NCBI GenBank assembly: GCA_028277795.1
Contig: JANQFP010000045.1
Span: forward strand, 23,069 to 87,068
Source: Rhodospirillales bacterium
GTDB lineage: Bacteria > Pseudomonadota > Alphaproteobacteria > Rhodospirillales > JANQFP01
Direction: 5' to 3'
DNA length: 64,000 bases
Shown here: in pieces, positions 56,872 through 64,000 of the stretch
Numbering within the stretch: the stretch's first letter is position 1
Layout: each line of letters opens with the position of its first letter
Made by a program: the position numbers and the translations under genes
The notes under the pieces: generated by a model
The model's database searches: none
Told to the model about the DNA's origin: nothing
The model's input: the letters and a program-made list of their open reading frames with translations, nothing else

Positions 56872-58299
56872 CTATTCCCCGTTGGCCACGCGCGGGGGCA
56901 CGGCCTGCCCGTTGTGTTCCAATGCCAGCAGGGCCTCGACGATGCGCCCGGTGCGGCTGCCCGCCGAGCCCTTGACCATGACCACGTCGCCGGGCCGGAC
57001 GGCGACGGCGACCATGGGCGCCAGGCCGTTGGCATCGGAGGCGTGGCCGCCGCGCAATGTCGGCGGCAGGGCCTCCCACAGGTGGACCATGCCCGGTCCG
57101 GCGGTGAACACCAGGTCGATGCCCCACGACTGGAGGGGGCCGCTCAGGCCGGCATGCAGGGCGTCGGCGTCGGCGCCCAGCTCCAGCATGTCGCCGAGGG
57201 CGGCGATGCGCCGGCCGCCGGGTTCCGGCCGGCGCCGGCCCAGGACCTCGAAGGCGGCGGCCATGGACACCGGGCTGGCGTTGTAGCTTTCGTCGATGAC
57301 CTCGAAGCTGCCGTCGGCGGTGTGCACGGTATGGCAACGGCCGCGCCCGGCGGGCAGCACCAGCCGGGCCAGAGCCCGGGCAGCGGCCTCCGCCTCACCG
57401 CCCGCCGCGTCCACCGCAGCGAGGACGGCCAGGCTGTTGGCCACCCAATGAAGGCCGGGCGCCGGCAGGACGTAGTCGACAACCCGTCCGCGGACGTCGG
57501 CGCGCACCCGCGACCCTTCGCCGTCGGGATCGCAGTCGAGCAGCCGGACGTCGGCCCGAGGATCGCTGCCGAAGGCCAGCACCGCCTCCACGCCGCGGGC
57601 GGCGGCGGCCGCGGCGAGGCGGTCGAAATGGGGGTTGTCGCGGTTGAGCACGGCGATGCCCCCGGGGTCCATGCCGTCGAACACCTCGGCCTTGGCGTCG
57701 GCGATGGCCTCGACGGAGGGAAAGAAGGCGCTGTGCACCGCCTCGACGGCGGTCACCACCGCCACGTGGGGCCGCGCCAGACGGGACAGGGCGGCGATCT
57801 CGCCCGGGTGGTTCATGCCCATCTCGAACACGCCGTAGGCGGCGTCCCGCGGCATGCGGGCCAGGCTCAGGGGCAGGCCCCAGTGGTTGTTGAGGCTGCC
57901 CTGGTTGGCGACGGTCGGGGCCTGGGCCTGCAGGGCCAGGCGCAACGCCTCCTTGGTCCCCGTCTTGCCGACGCTGCCGGTCACCGCGATGACGCGCGCT
58001 GCGGCTCGCGCCCGCGCCGCCCGGCCCATGTCCTGGAGGGCCTTGAAGGTGTCGTCCACCACCAGCAGCGGCACCTCGGCGCCGCTGATGGGGCGGTCCA
58101 CCACGACCGCCGCCGCGGCTGGCGCCTGGTCGACAAAGTCGTGGCCGTCGAAATTGGGACCCTTGAGGGCCACGAACAGATCGCCGGGGACCAGGGTGCG
58201 GGTGTCGATGGAGACGCCGCTGGCCTGCCACGGCACGGCGCCGTAGCCGCCGGTGGCGGCGGCCGCCTCGTCGGCGGTCCACAGGACCGGCCCGCTCAT
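56872..58299 (-). CDS. murF: UDP-MurNAc-tripeptide--D-Ala-D-Ala ligase
   Basis: A 475-residue Mur ligase adding D-Ala-D-Ala. [21 protein letters not shown] opens the substrate domain, [14 protein letters not shown] is the ATP loop and [17 protein letters not shown] is typical of MurF. The C-terminal domain ends in [17 protein letters not shown]. It overlaps murE by 4 bases. Confidence 0.95.
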   Translation of the reverse strand: MSGPVLWTADEAAAATGGYGAVPWQASGVSIDTRTLVPGDLFVALKGPNFDGHDFVDQAPAAAAVVVDRPISGAEVPLLVVDDTFKALQDMGRAARARAAARVIAVTGSVGKTGTKEALRLALQAQAPTVANQGSLNNHWGLPLSLARMPRDAAYGVFEMGMNHPGEIAALSRLARPHVAVVTAVEAVHSAFFPSVEAIADAKAEVFDGMDPGGIAVLNRDNPHFDRLAAAAAARGVEAVLAFGSDPRADVRLLDCDPDGEGSRVRADVRGRVVDYVLPAPGLHWVANSLAVLAAVDAAGGEAEAAARALARLVLPAGRGRCHTVHTADGSFEVIDESYNASPVSMAAAFEVLGRRRPEPGGRRIAALGDMLELGADADALHAGLSGPLQSWGIDLVFTAGPGMVHLWEALPPTLRGGHASDANGLAPMVAVAVRPGDVVMVKGSAGSRTGRIVEALLALEHNGQAVPPRVANGE

Positions 58300-59720
58300 G
58301 ACGCCGTCTCCGCGAAAGCGGCGCGGACCACCGCGGCGTCGTCGAAGGGCACCACCTCGGTGCCGATGATCTGCCCGCTCTCGTGGCCCTTGCCGGCGAC
58401 CAGCAGCAGGTCGCCGGCCGCGAGGCCGGCGACGGCGGTGGCGATGGCCTCGGCGCGGTCGCCGATGTCGCGGGCGCCCGGACAGGCAGCCAGGATGTCG
58501 CGGCGGATGGCCGCCGGGTCCTCGGTGCGGGGATTGTCGTCGGTGACGATGGCGACGTCCGCCAGGTCGGCGGCAAGCTGCCCCATCTGCGGCCGCTTGC
58601 CGCGGTCGCGGTCACCGCCGCAGCCGAACACCAAATGCAGGCGGCCCGCCGTGTGGGGCCGCAGGGCCCGCAGCACGGCGGCCAGGGCGTCCGGGGTATG
58701 GGCGTAGTCCACATAGGCGACGGCACCGTCGCCGCGCCGCGCCACCCGCTGCAGGCGGCCCGGGATGCCATCCAGCTCGGCGATGGTGGCAATGGTGGCA
58801 TCGGGGTCCTCGCCGCAGGCCACCGCCAGGCCCAAGGCGCACAAGGCGTTCTCCACCTGGAATCCGCCGATCAGCGGCAGGGTGACGGCGTGGCGGCGCC
58901 CCTCTATGGTCAGGTCGAGGGCCTGCCCGTCGGGCCGCGGGTGGACGTCGGTGAGCTGGATGCCGGTGCCGGCGAACCCGTAGGTGAGCACCCGCAGGCC
59001 CCGGGCCGCAGCGGCCTTGGCCACGACGTCGCCTTCCGGCGTATCGGCGTTGACCACGGCGCCACCGCCCGGTACCACCAATTCGTCGAACAGGCGCAGC
59101 TTGGCGGCCAGGTAGGCGTCCGTTGTTCCGTGGTAGTCCAGATGGTCGCGGCCCAGGTTGGTGAACGCCGCCGCCGTCACCCGCACGCCGTCCAGGCGGT
59201 ATTGGGCCAGCCCGTGGCTCGACGCCTCCAGGGCCAGGCAGTCCACGCCCCGGTCCTCGAGATCGCTCAGCACCCGATGCAGGTCCACCGGGTCGGGGGT
59301 GGTCAGGCCGCCGGGGCGGTCGATGCCGGGAGCCTGGAGGCCGAGGGTGCCGAGGCTGGCCGCCGACCGGCCCAGGCGGCGCCACATGCGGCGCAGGAAG
59401 ACGGCTACCGAGGTCTTGCCGTTGGTGCCGGTGACTGCCGCCACGGTGGCCGGCTGGCCGGCATGGAAACGCGCCGCCATCTGGGCGAAACGGCGGCGGG
59501 GGTTGTCATCGAGGATCAGGGGCAGGTCCGTCGCTGGGGCCGGGGTGCCGGGCGGCGCCAACACGGCGGCGGCACCGCGGCTGACCGCCTGGCCTATGAA
59601 GTGGCGTCCGTCGTGGTGGCTGCCGGGCAGGGCGGCGAACAGGAACCCGGGCTCGATGCGCCGCGAATCGCAGGTCAATCCGAGGATCTCGCGGTCCGCA
59701 GGGAGCTGTGTTGCCGTCAC
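58296..59720 (-). CDS. murE: UDP-MurNAc-tripeptide synthetase
   Basis: A 474-residue Mur ligase. GLTCDSRRIEPGFLFAALPG begins the substrate domain, VTGTNGKTSVAVF is the ATP loop and EASSHGL the carbamylated-lysine region. The DNPR motif in VTDDNPRTEDP indicates that meso-diaminopimelate, not lysine, is added. The start is the GTG at 59720, supported by GGCGAGGG about 6 bases upstream; there is no in-frame ATG at a suitable place. It lies 25 bases after ftsI. Confidence 0.94.
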   Translation of the reverse strand: MTATQLPADREILGLTCDSRRIEPGFLFAALPGSHHDGRHFIGQAVSRGAAAVLAPPGTPAPATDLPLILDDNPRRRFAQMAARFHAGQPATVAAVTGTNGKTSVAVFLRRMWRRLGRSAASLGTLGLQAPGIDRPGGLTTPDPVDLHRVLSDLEDRGVDCLALEASSHGLAQYRLDGVRVTAAAFTNLGRDHLDYHGTTDAYLAAKLRLFDELVVPGGGAVVNADTPEGDVVAKAAAARGLRVLTYGFAGTGIQLTDVHPRPDGQALDLTIEGRRHAVTLPLIGGFQVENALCALGLAVACGEDPDATIATIAELDGIPGRLQRVARRGDGAVAYVDYAHTPDALAAVLRALRPHTAGRLHLVFGCGGDRDRGKRPQMGQLAADLADVAIVTDDNPRTEDPAAIRRDILAACPGARDIGDRAEAIATAVAGLAAGDLLLVAGKGHESGQIIGTEVVPFDDAAVVRAAFAETAS

Positions 59721-59745
59721 TGGTTCGCCCTCGCCGCCCGCCAGG

Positions 59746-61488
59746 TCACTCAAACGCAACGGGCCACTCCCGGGCCGCCCCGCCGTCCGGCGCGTAGGAG
59801 GCCAGCCGCGCCTTCCCGCCACCCGGTGCCGGTGCCGGGTCGGGCGCCAGACCGACCAGCGGGCCCAGGCGGGACACGATGCGGCCCACCACCGGCGCCG
59901 CCACCCAGCCTCCGGTGGCACGGCCGCCGGTCTCCTCGGTGCCCGTGGGCTCGTCGAGGACGACCAGCACCACGTAGCGCGGCGCCTCGATGGGGAAGGC
60001 GCCGACGAAGGAGGACACCAGCGCGTCGCCGCTGTATCCGCCGCCCACCTGCTTCTCCGCGGTGCCCGTCTTGCCGCCGACCCGATAGCCGGCCACGTCG
60101 GCGTTGCGGCCGGTGCCGTGGGTGACCACCAGGCGCATCAGCCCGCGCATGGTCCGCGAGGTGTCCGCCGTCAGCACCTGGACGCCGGCCGGAACCACCC
60201 CGTCGGGCTGGCGGATGATGGTCGCCGGGCGATGGACGCCGCCGTTGACCACGGAAGCCGTGGCGGCGGCTACCTGGAGCGGCGTGACGGCGATGCCGTG
60301 GCCGAAGGCGACGGTCATGGTGTTGACCTCGCGCCACCGCGAAGGCGTCAGCGGCGCCGCCACCTCGGGCAGCTCCACATGGGCGGCGCTCATCAGGCCC
60401 AGGCGGCGGAGGTAGTCCTGCTGGGTCTCGGCGCCCACGTCGAGGGCCATCTTGGCGGCGCCGATGTTGGACGAGTGGACCAGGATCTCGGGGACCGACA
60501 GCCACCGCTTCTTGGCGTGGAAGTCGGCGATGGTGAAACGCGAGACGCGGATCGGCTGGCGGGCGTCGTAGCCGTCGGTCAGGCTGACCGTGCCGCTGTC
60601 CAGGGCCATGGCGGTGGTGAACAGCTTGAAGGTGGAGCCCATCTCGTAGACGCCCTTGGTGGCGCGGTTGAAACGGCTCGCCGGCGGCGTCTCGGCCGGC
60701 CGGTTGGGGTCGAAGTCGGGCAGCGACGCCATGGCCAGCACCTCGCCGGTCCGGGCGTCGAGGACCACGCCGGCGGCGCCGCCGGCCGAGGTGGCGTCCA
60801 CCGCGGCGGCCAGCTCCCGGTGCAGCAGCGACTGCACGCGGAGGTCGATCGACAGCCGGACCGGGGCTCCGCCGCCGGTCAGCATGCGGTCGAAGAAACG
60901 CTCGACGCCGGCGATGCCACGTCCGTCCACGTCGGTCAGGCCGAGCACGTGGGCGGCGGCCCGGCCATGGGGATAGGTGCGCCGCTCGCTGCGCTTGAAC
61001 TGGAGGCCGGGGAGGCCCAGCCGGTTGACGGCGTGCTGCTGCTTGGGCGTCAGGTTGCGGTGCAGCCACACGAAGGACGCCGACGAGCGCAGTCGCGCCA
61101 GGGCGCGGCGCCGGTCGAGGCCGGGCAGGACGGCGGCCAGGCGGGTCACCGTCTGCTCGGGGTCGGGCACGTCGCCGGGGTCGGCGTAGAGGGACGCCGT
61201 GGGCAGGCTGGTGGCCAGGATCACGCCGTTGCGGTCGACGATGTCGGCGCGGCTGGCGACGGCGGCCGGCGCCGGACCGGAGCGGGCCGCGGCCGACAGG
61301 GCGCCGTCGGTGAACACGGTGAGGTCGATCAGGCGCCCGGCGACGATCAGGAAGCTCAGCGCGAAGACGATGGCGGTCACCCACAGGCGGGTCCGCCCGG
61401 TCTCCAGGGCACCGTCAGGGACCGTTACCCGGGACGCGGTCCCGGTCCCGTCGAGGGTTTCGAGGAAGGAGAGCTGCGGGTCTCTCAT
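59746..61488 (-). CDS. ftsI: Septal transpeptidase FtsI (PBP3)
   Basis: A 580-residue class B penicillin-binding protein. A cytoplasmic tail and one transmembrane helix (about residues 34-56) precede the pedestal and the transpeptidase domain. Active-site motifs are STFK (in MGSTFKLFT), SSN (in HSSNIGA) and KTG (in GGKTGTAEK). It crosslinks septal peptidoglycan with FtsW. The ATG at 61488 overlaps ftsL by 4 bases. Confidence 0.95.
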   Translation of the reverse strand: MRDPQLSFLETLDGTGTASRVTVPDGALETGRTRLWVTAIVFALSFLIVAGRLIDLTVFTDGALSAAARSGPAPAAVASRADIVDRNGVILATSLPTASLYADPGDVPDPEQTVTRLAAVLPGLDRRRALARLRSSASFVWLHRNLTPKQQHAVNRLGLPGLQFKRSERRTYPHGRAAAHVLGLTDVDGRGIAGVERFFDRMLTGGGAPVRLSIDLRVQSLLHRELAAAVDATSAGGAAGVVLDARTGEVLAMASLPDFDPNRPAETPPASRFNRATKGVYEMGSTFKLFTTAMALDSGTVSLTDGYDARQPIRVSRFTIADFHAKKRWLSVPEILVHSSNIGAAKMALDVGAETQQDYLRRLGLMSAAHVELPEVAAPLTPSRWREVNTMTVAFGHGIAVTPLQVAAATASVVNGGVHRPATIIRQPDGVVPAGVQVLTADTSRTMRGLMRLVVTHGTGRNADVAGYRVGGKTGTAEKQVGGGYSGDALVSSFVGAFPIEAPRYVVLVVLDEPTGTEETGGRATGGWVAAPVVGRIVSRLGPLVGLAPDPAPAPGGGKARLASYAPDGGAAREWPVAFE

Positions 61489-61820
61489 TGGCCGTCCTCC
61501 CGTGGCGCGGCGGCGGGGTCGAGCAGGCTCGGCCGTGCGGGCAGGCCGTCGAAGGTGCCCACCTGCCCCGGATGCAGCGGCTCCAGCCCCAGGTGGGTCT
61601 CGGCCAGGGCGTGCAGGCGCTCGGGGTCGTTGAGGTGGCTCCATTCGGCTTCGAGGACATGGATGGCCTCGCGGTCGCGATGGATCGCCGCATCCAGGGT
61701 CGTCAGCTCCTCCTCCAGGTCCTGCACCTGGTATTTGACGCTGAACAGGACCAGGGCGACGCCGATGGCCAGCAGCAGGAACAACGCCGTGGTGTGGCGC
61801 AGGGTGCCGGTCACGGTCAT
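61485..61820 (-). CDS. ftsL: Cell division protein FtsL
   Basis: A 111-residue bitopic protein: a short cytoplasmic N-terminus, one transmembrane helix (about residues 10-28) and a periplasmic leucine-zipper coiled coil (QVQDLEEELTTLDAAIHRDREAIHVLEAEW). It forms the FtsQLB subcomplex that activates FtsWI. Similarity in this family is low, so the call relies on size, topology and position between rsmH and ftsI. The ATG at 61820 overlaps the rsmH stop. Confidence 0.88.
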   Translation of the reverse strand: MTVTGTLRHTTALFLLLAIGVALVLFSVKYQVQDLEEELTTLDAAIHRDREAIHVLEAEWSHLNDPERLHALAETHLGLEPLHPGQVGTFDGLPARPSLLDPAAAPREDGQ

Positions 61821-62797
61821 CGGCCCGTCCCCCGCTCGTCGCCGGCCGGCCATGCCGGCGCCGCGGTGCGCTCGGCCGCCCGCAGGCGGGCCGACCGGGC
61901 GCGCGGATTGGCCGTCACCTCGTCGGGCGTGGCTTTGGCTGCACCGCGGCGCAGCAGGTGGAAGCTGGGCGCCCGGGCCGGGGTGCCGCCATCAGGCTGA
62001 TGGCGCGACGGCCGCGCCTCGCCGCCGGTGCGGCGGCGCAGGAACTCCTTGACCCGGCGGTCCTCCAGGGAGTGGAAGGAGACCACCGCCAGGCGGCCGC
62101 CGGGCCGCAGCAGGCGCTCCGCCGCCACCAGGCCGCGATCGAGCTCGCCCAACTCGTCGTTCACGTAGATGCGCAGGGCCTGGAAGGTGCGGGTGGCGGG
62201 GTCGATGCCGTCGTGGGAGCGGCCGGTCACCCGGCGCACCACGTCGGCCAGCTGCCCGGTGCGCACGATGGGCGCGGCGGCCCGGGCGCGGACGATGGCG
62301 CGGGCGATGCGGCGCGCCGCCCTCTCCTCGCCGAGGCGGCCGATGATCTCGGCCAGCTCCGCCTCGCTCAGGCCGTTGACCACGTCGGCGGCGGTGGGAC
62401 CGTCGCGCTCCATGCGCATGTCCAGGGGGCCGTCGATGCGGAACGAGAACCCGCGGTCCGCATCCTCGATCTGGTGGGAGGAGAACCCGAGGTCGAGGGC
62501 GACGCCGTCCACCGCACTGACGCCGGCGTCGTCCAGCAGCGCCACCATGTCGCCGTACCGGCCGTGCAGCACGGCCAGGCGCCGACCGCTGCGGTCGGCC
62601 ATGGCCTGTCCGCGGCGCACCGCATCCGGGTCGCGGTCGATGCCCACCACCCGGCACGCGGCGGCGTTCAGCAAAGCGGCGGCGTAACCGCCGCCGCCGA
62701 AGGTGCCGTCGACGACAACGGACCCGTCCCCGGGCGCCAGCGCCGCCACCACTTCGCGGACCATGACCGGCCGATGGGTGCCCGCATCGCCGCTCAC
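61817..62797 (-). CDS. rsmH: 16S rRNA (cytosine-1402-N4)-methyltransferase
   Basis: A 326-residue SAM-dependent methyltransferase (MraW). THRPVMVREVV opens it, VVDGTFGGGGYAAALL is the SAM-binding loop, and ALDLGFSSHQIEDADRGFSFRIDGPLDMRM and VVSFHSLEDRRVKEF are diagnostic. The start is GTG at 62797, which overlaps the mraZ stop by 4 bases (GTGA) and gives the normal N-terminus. Confidence 0.95.
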   Translation of the reverse strand: MSGDAGTHRPVMVREVVAALAPGDGSVVVDGTFGGGGYAAALLNAAACRVVGIDRDPDAVRRGQAMADRSGRRLAVLHGRYGDMVALLDDAGVSAVDGVALDLGFSSHQIEDADRGFSFRIDGPLDMRMERDGPTAADVVNGLSEAELAEIIGRLGEERAARRIARAIVRARAAAPIVRTGQLADVVRRVTGRSHDGIDPATRTFQALRIYVNDELGELDRGLVAAERLLRPGGRLAVVSFHSLEDRRVKEFLRRRTGGEARPSRHQPDGGTPARAPSFHLLRRGAAKATPDEVTANPRARSARLRAAERTAAPAWPAGDERGTGR

Positions 62798-63273
62798 GAC
62801 TCGGGCTCCTCGCCAGCCGGCGGCCGCAGACGCAAGGTGGCGCCGCGGGAGCGCGCCCGCTCGAAGGCTGGCCCGCGCTGGGTGCGGTAGGTGTCGGGGT
62901 CCCACATCTGCAGGCGCGTGCCGCGGCCGACGAACAGCACCTGGTCGTCGATGCCGGCGATTTCGATGAGTTCGCCCGGCAGCACCACGCGGCCTTCCGG
63001 ATCGACGGGCAGGGGATGGGCGTTCTCCAGGATCACCGAGGCCAGGTCGTCCTGGTCGTCGGAGAACATGTCGAGGTCGTCCAGGCTTTCGCTCAGGCGG
63101 CGCATGAAGTCCTCGCCGCAGGCCTCGATGGCCGAATACTTGAACAGGGGATAGGCGTAGAAAAGGACGCGGGGTTCGCCGCCTTCCGCCACGGCGTCGC
63201 GGAATGGCTTGGGGACGGAAACCCGCCCCTTGCGGTCGATTCGGTTGACGTGCCTGCCGACCAAAAGACCCAT
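62794..63273 (-). CDS. mraZ: Transcriptional regulator MraZ
   Basis: A 159-residue protein with two AbrB-like swapped-hairpin domains (GRHVNRIDRKGRVSVPKPFRDAV and HPLPVDPEGRVVLPGELIEIAGI). MraZ forms a ring that binds TGGGN repeats and represses its own dcw promoter; seven such boxes lie upstream. The ATG at 63273 fits the family start; an ATG 30 bases earlier would add a glycine-rich extension with no support. Confidence 0.93.
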   Translation of the reverse strand: MGLLVGRHVNRIDRKGRVSVPKPFRDAVAEGGEPRVLFYAYPLFKYSAIEACGEDFMRRLSESLDDLDMFSDDQDDLASVILENAHPLPVDPEGRVVLPGELIEIAGIDDQVLFVGRGTRLQMWDPDTYRTQRGPAFERARSRGATLRLRPPAGEEPES

Positions 63274-63355
63274 GCCGACCCCCGACAACACTCCGCTGCC
63301 CACGCCACGCGGCCGATGCAGGCCGCCGCAAAGGTTCCGCGCCGCAACCGCATGA

Positions 63356-63420
63356 TGGGCAGATTTGGGATATCATGGGAATTTATGGGAGTCAATGGGA
63401 TACTATGGTAATACTTGGGC
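63356..63420 (+). promoter_or_regulatory. Seven-unit MraZ operator (TGGGN boxes)
   Basis: TGGGC, TGGGA, TGGGA, TGGGA, TGGGA, TGGTA and TGGGC begin at 63356, 63366, 63376, 63386, 63396, 63406 and 63416: exact 10-bp spacing, one degenerate unit. E. coli is reported to use three such direct repeats with 5-base spacers. The boxes read on the strand opposite to mraZ and span the core promoter. Confidence 0.8.
63367..63395 (-). promoter_or_regulatory. Promoter of the mraZ-dcw operon
   Basis: On the minus strand TTGACT (63390-63395) is followed by a 17-base spacer and TATCCC (63367-63372). Transcription would start near 63360 and leave a leader of about 85 bases. Both elements lie within the MraZ boxes, and a GANTC site (GAGTC, 63389-63393) overlaps the -35. 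Confidence 0.6.
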
Positions 63421-63630
63421 TTACGACTGGTCGGAGGAGAACAAAAAGGGGAACAGCGTTAACCATGACTTCGGCCAACACCCCCCTTCATTTTGTGCCT
63501 TGCAGCAAAACGCTCCCCAATGATTGCGGTTTTGTATGGGAGCAGACGAATCGGGCGAATTTTTGTTCTTTTTATGTTCCTTCCGCGGCGTCGAAAAACG
63601 CCGTGCACGGGGGGGCGGGCAAAAAGGGGG

Positions 63631-64000
<370 letters not shown>

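Larger units (their letters stand above)
63274..63630. other. mraZ-rnpB intergenic region
   Basis: A 357-base, relatively AT-rich gap. Its left part holds the dcw leader, promoter and MraZ boxes. The right part (63421-63620) has A- and T-tracts and a GAATC site at 63547 but no gene I can support. A run of five A on the plus strand (63621-63625) reads as T5 after the rnpB 3' end. Confidence 0.6.

Overview
The window is a GC-rich chromosomal segment (roughly two-thirds G+C by eye) from an alphaproteobacterium, most likely a member of the Rhodospirillales. The pointers are split b and b' subunits of the ATP synthase Fo sector, the mutY/dciA/dsbA/smc gene order, a dcw cluster running into lpxC, bamD, recN and ligA, and a DUF1491 gene. 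Several genes suggest flexible respiration: a quinol:fumarate reductase, an octahaem cytochrome with its own membrane cytochrome b, a cytochrome d1-domain protein, a small cytochrome c and a bacteriohaemerythrin. No single marker fixes the genus.

Left part (1-10.5 kb): the 3' end of frdA followed by frdBCD; a structured repeat; a ParE/RHH toxin-antitoxin pair; a DUF1491 gene; a parvulin; then a leftward run of an octahaem cytochrome, a cytochrome b and uup. A DUF547 lipoprotein converges on a glycosyltransferase/ferritin-like gene pair. From 10.6 to 16 kb lies mutA-mutB-meaB, the cobalamin-dependent methylmalonyl-CoA mutase and its GTPase chaperone. With fumarate reductase this would allow succinate and propionyl-CoA to be interconverted.

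Middle part (16-36.5 kb): a cytochrome c/d1 protein, tRNA-Pro(CGG), an orphan DctP-type solute-binding protein and a cytochrome c. A TAXI-type TRAP transporter unit follows (two tandem binding proteins, a fused permease, a UspA protein). Next to it are a class III aminotransferase and an RpiR regulator. Then come apt, a bacteriohaemerythrin/LuxO-like sigma-54 activator operon, mutY diverging from dciA, then dsbA-like and smc. From 36.5 to 39.2 kb is the Fo operon atpI-B-E-F'-F, converging on ligA.

Right part (39.2-64 kb): a leftward run reading mraZ-rsmH-ftsL-ftsI-murE-murF-mraY-murD-ftsW-murG-murC-murB-ddl-ftsQ-ftsA-ftsZ, then lpxC, bamD, recN and ligA. Most neighbours overlap by 4 bases. 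It makes peptidoglycan precursors, the divisome and the first committed lipid A enzyme. The mraZ promoter is overlain by seven TGGGN-type boxes in 10-bp register. Beyond it is the 3' part of rnpB.

The less routine signals are non-coding. They are a two-copy structured repeat of about 110 bp placed just after stop codons, the seven-unit mraZ operator, a cluster of five GANTC sites plus a long hairpin between dciA and the dsbA/smc unit, paired GCAACAA boxes at the rpiR/apt divergence, and a low-GC, rare-codon patch inside ligA. I saw no CRISPR array, prophage or intact insertion sequence.
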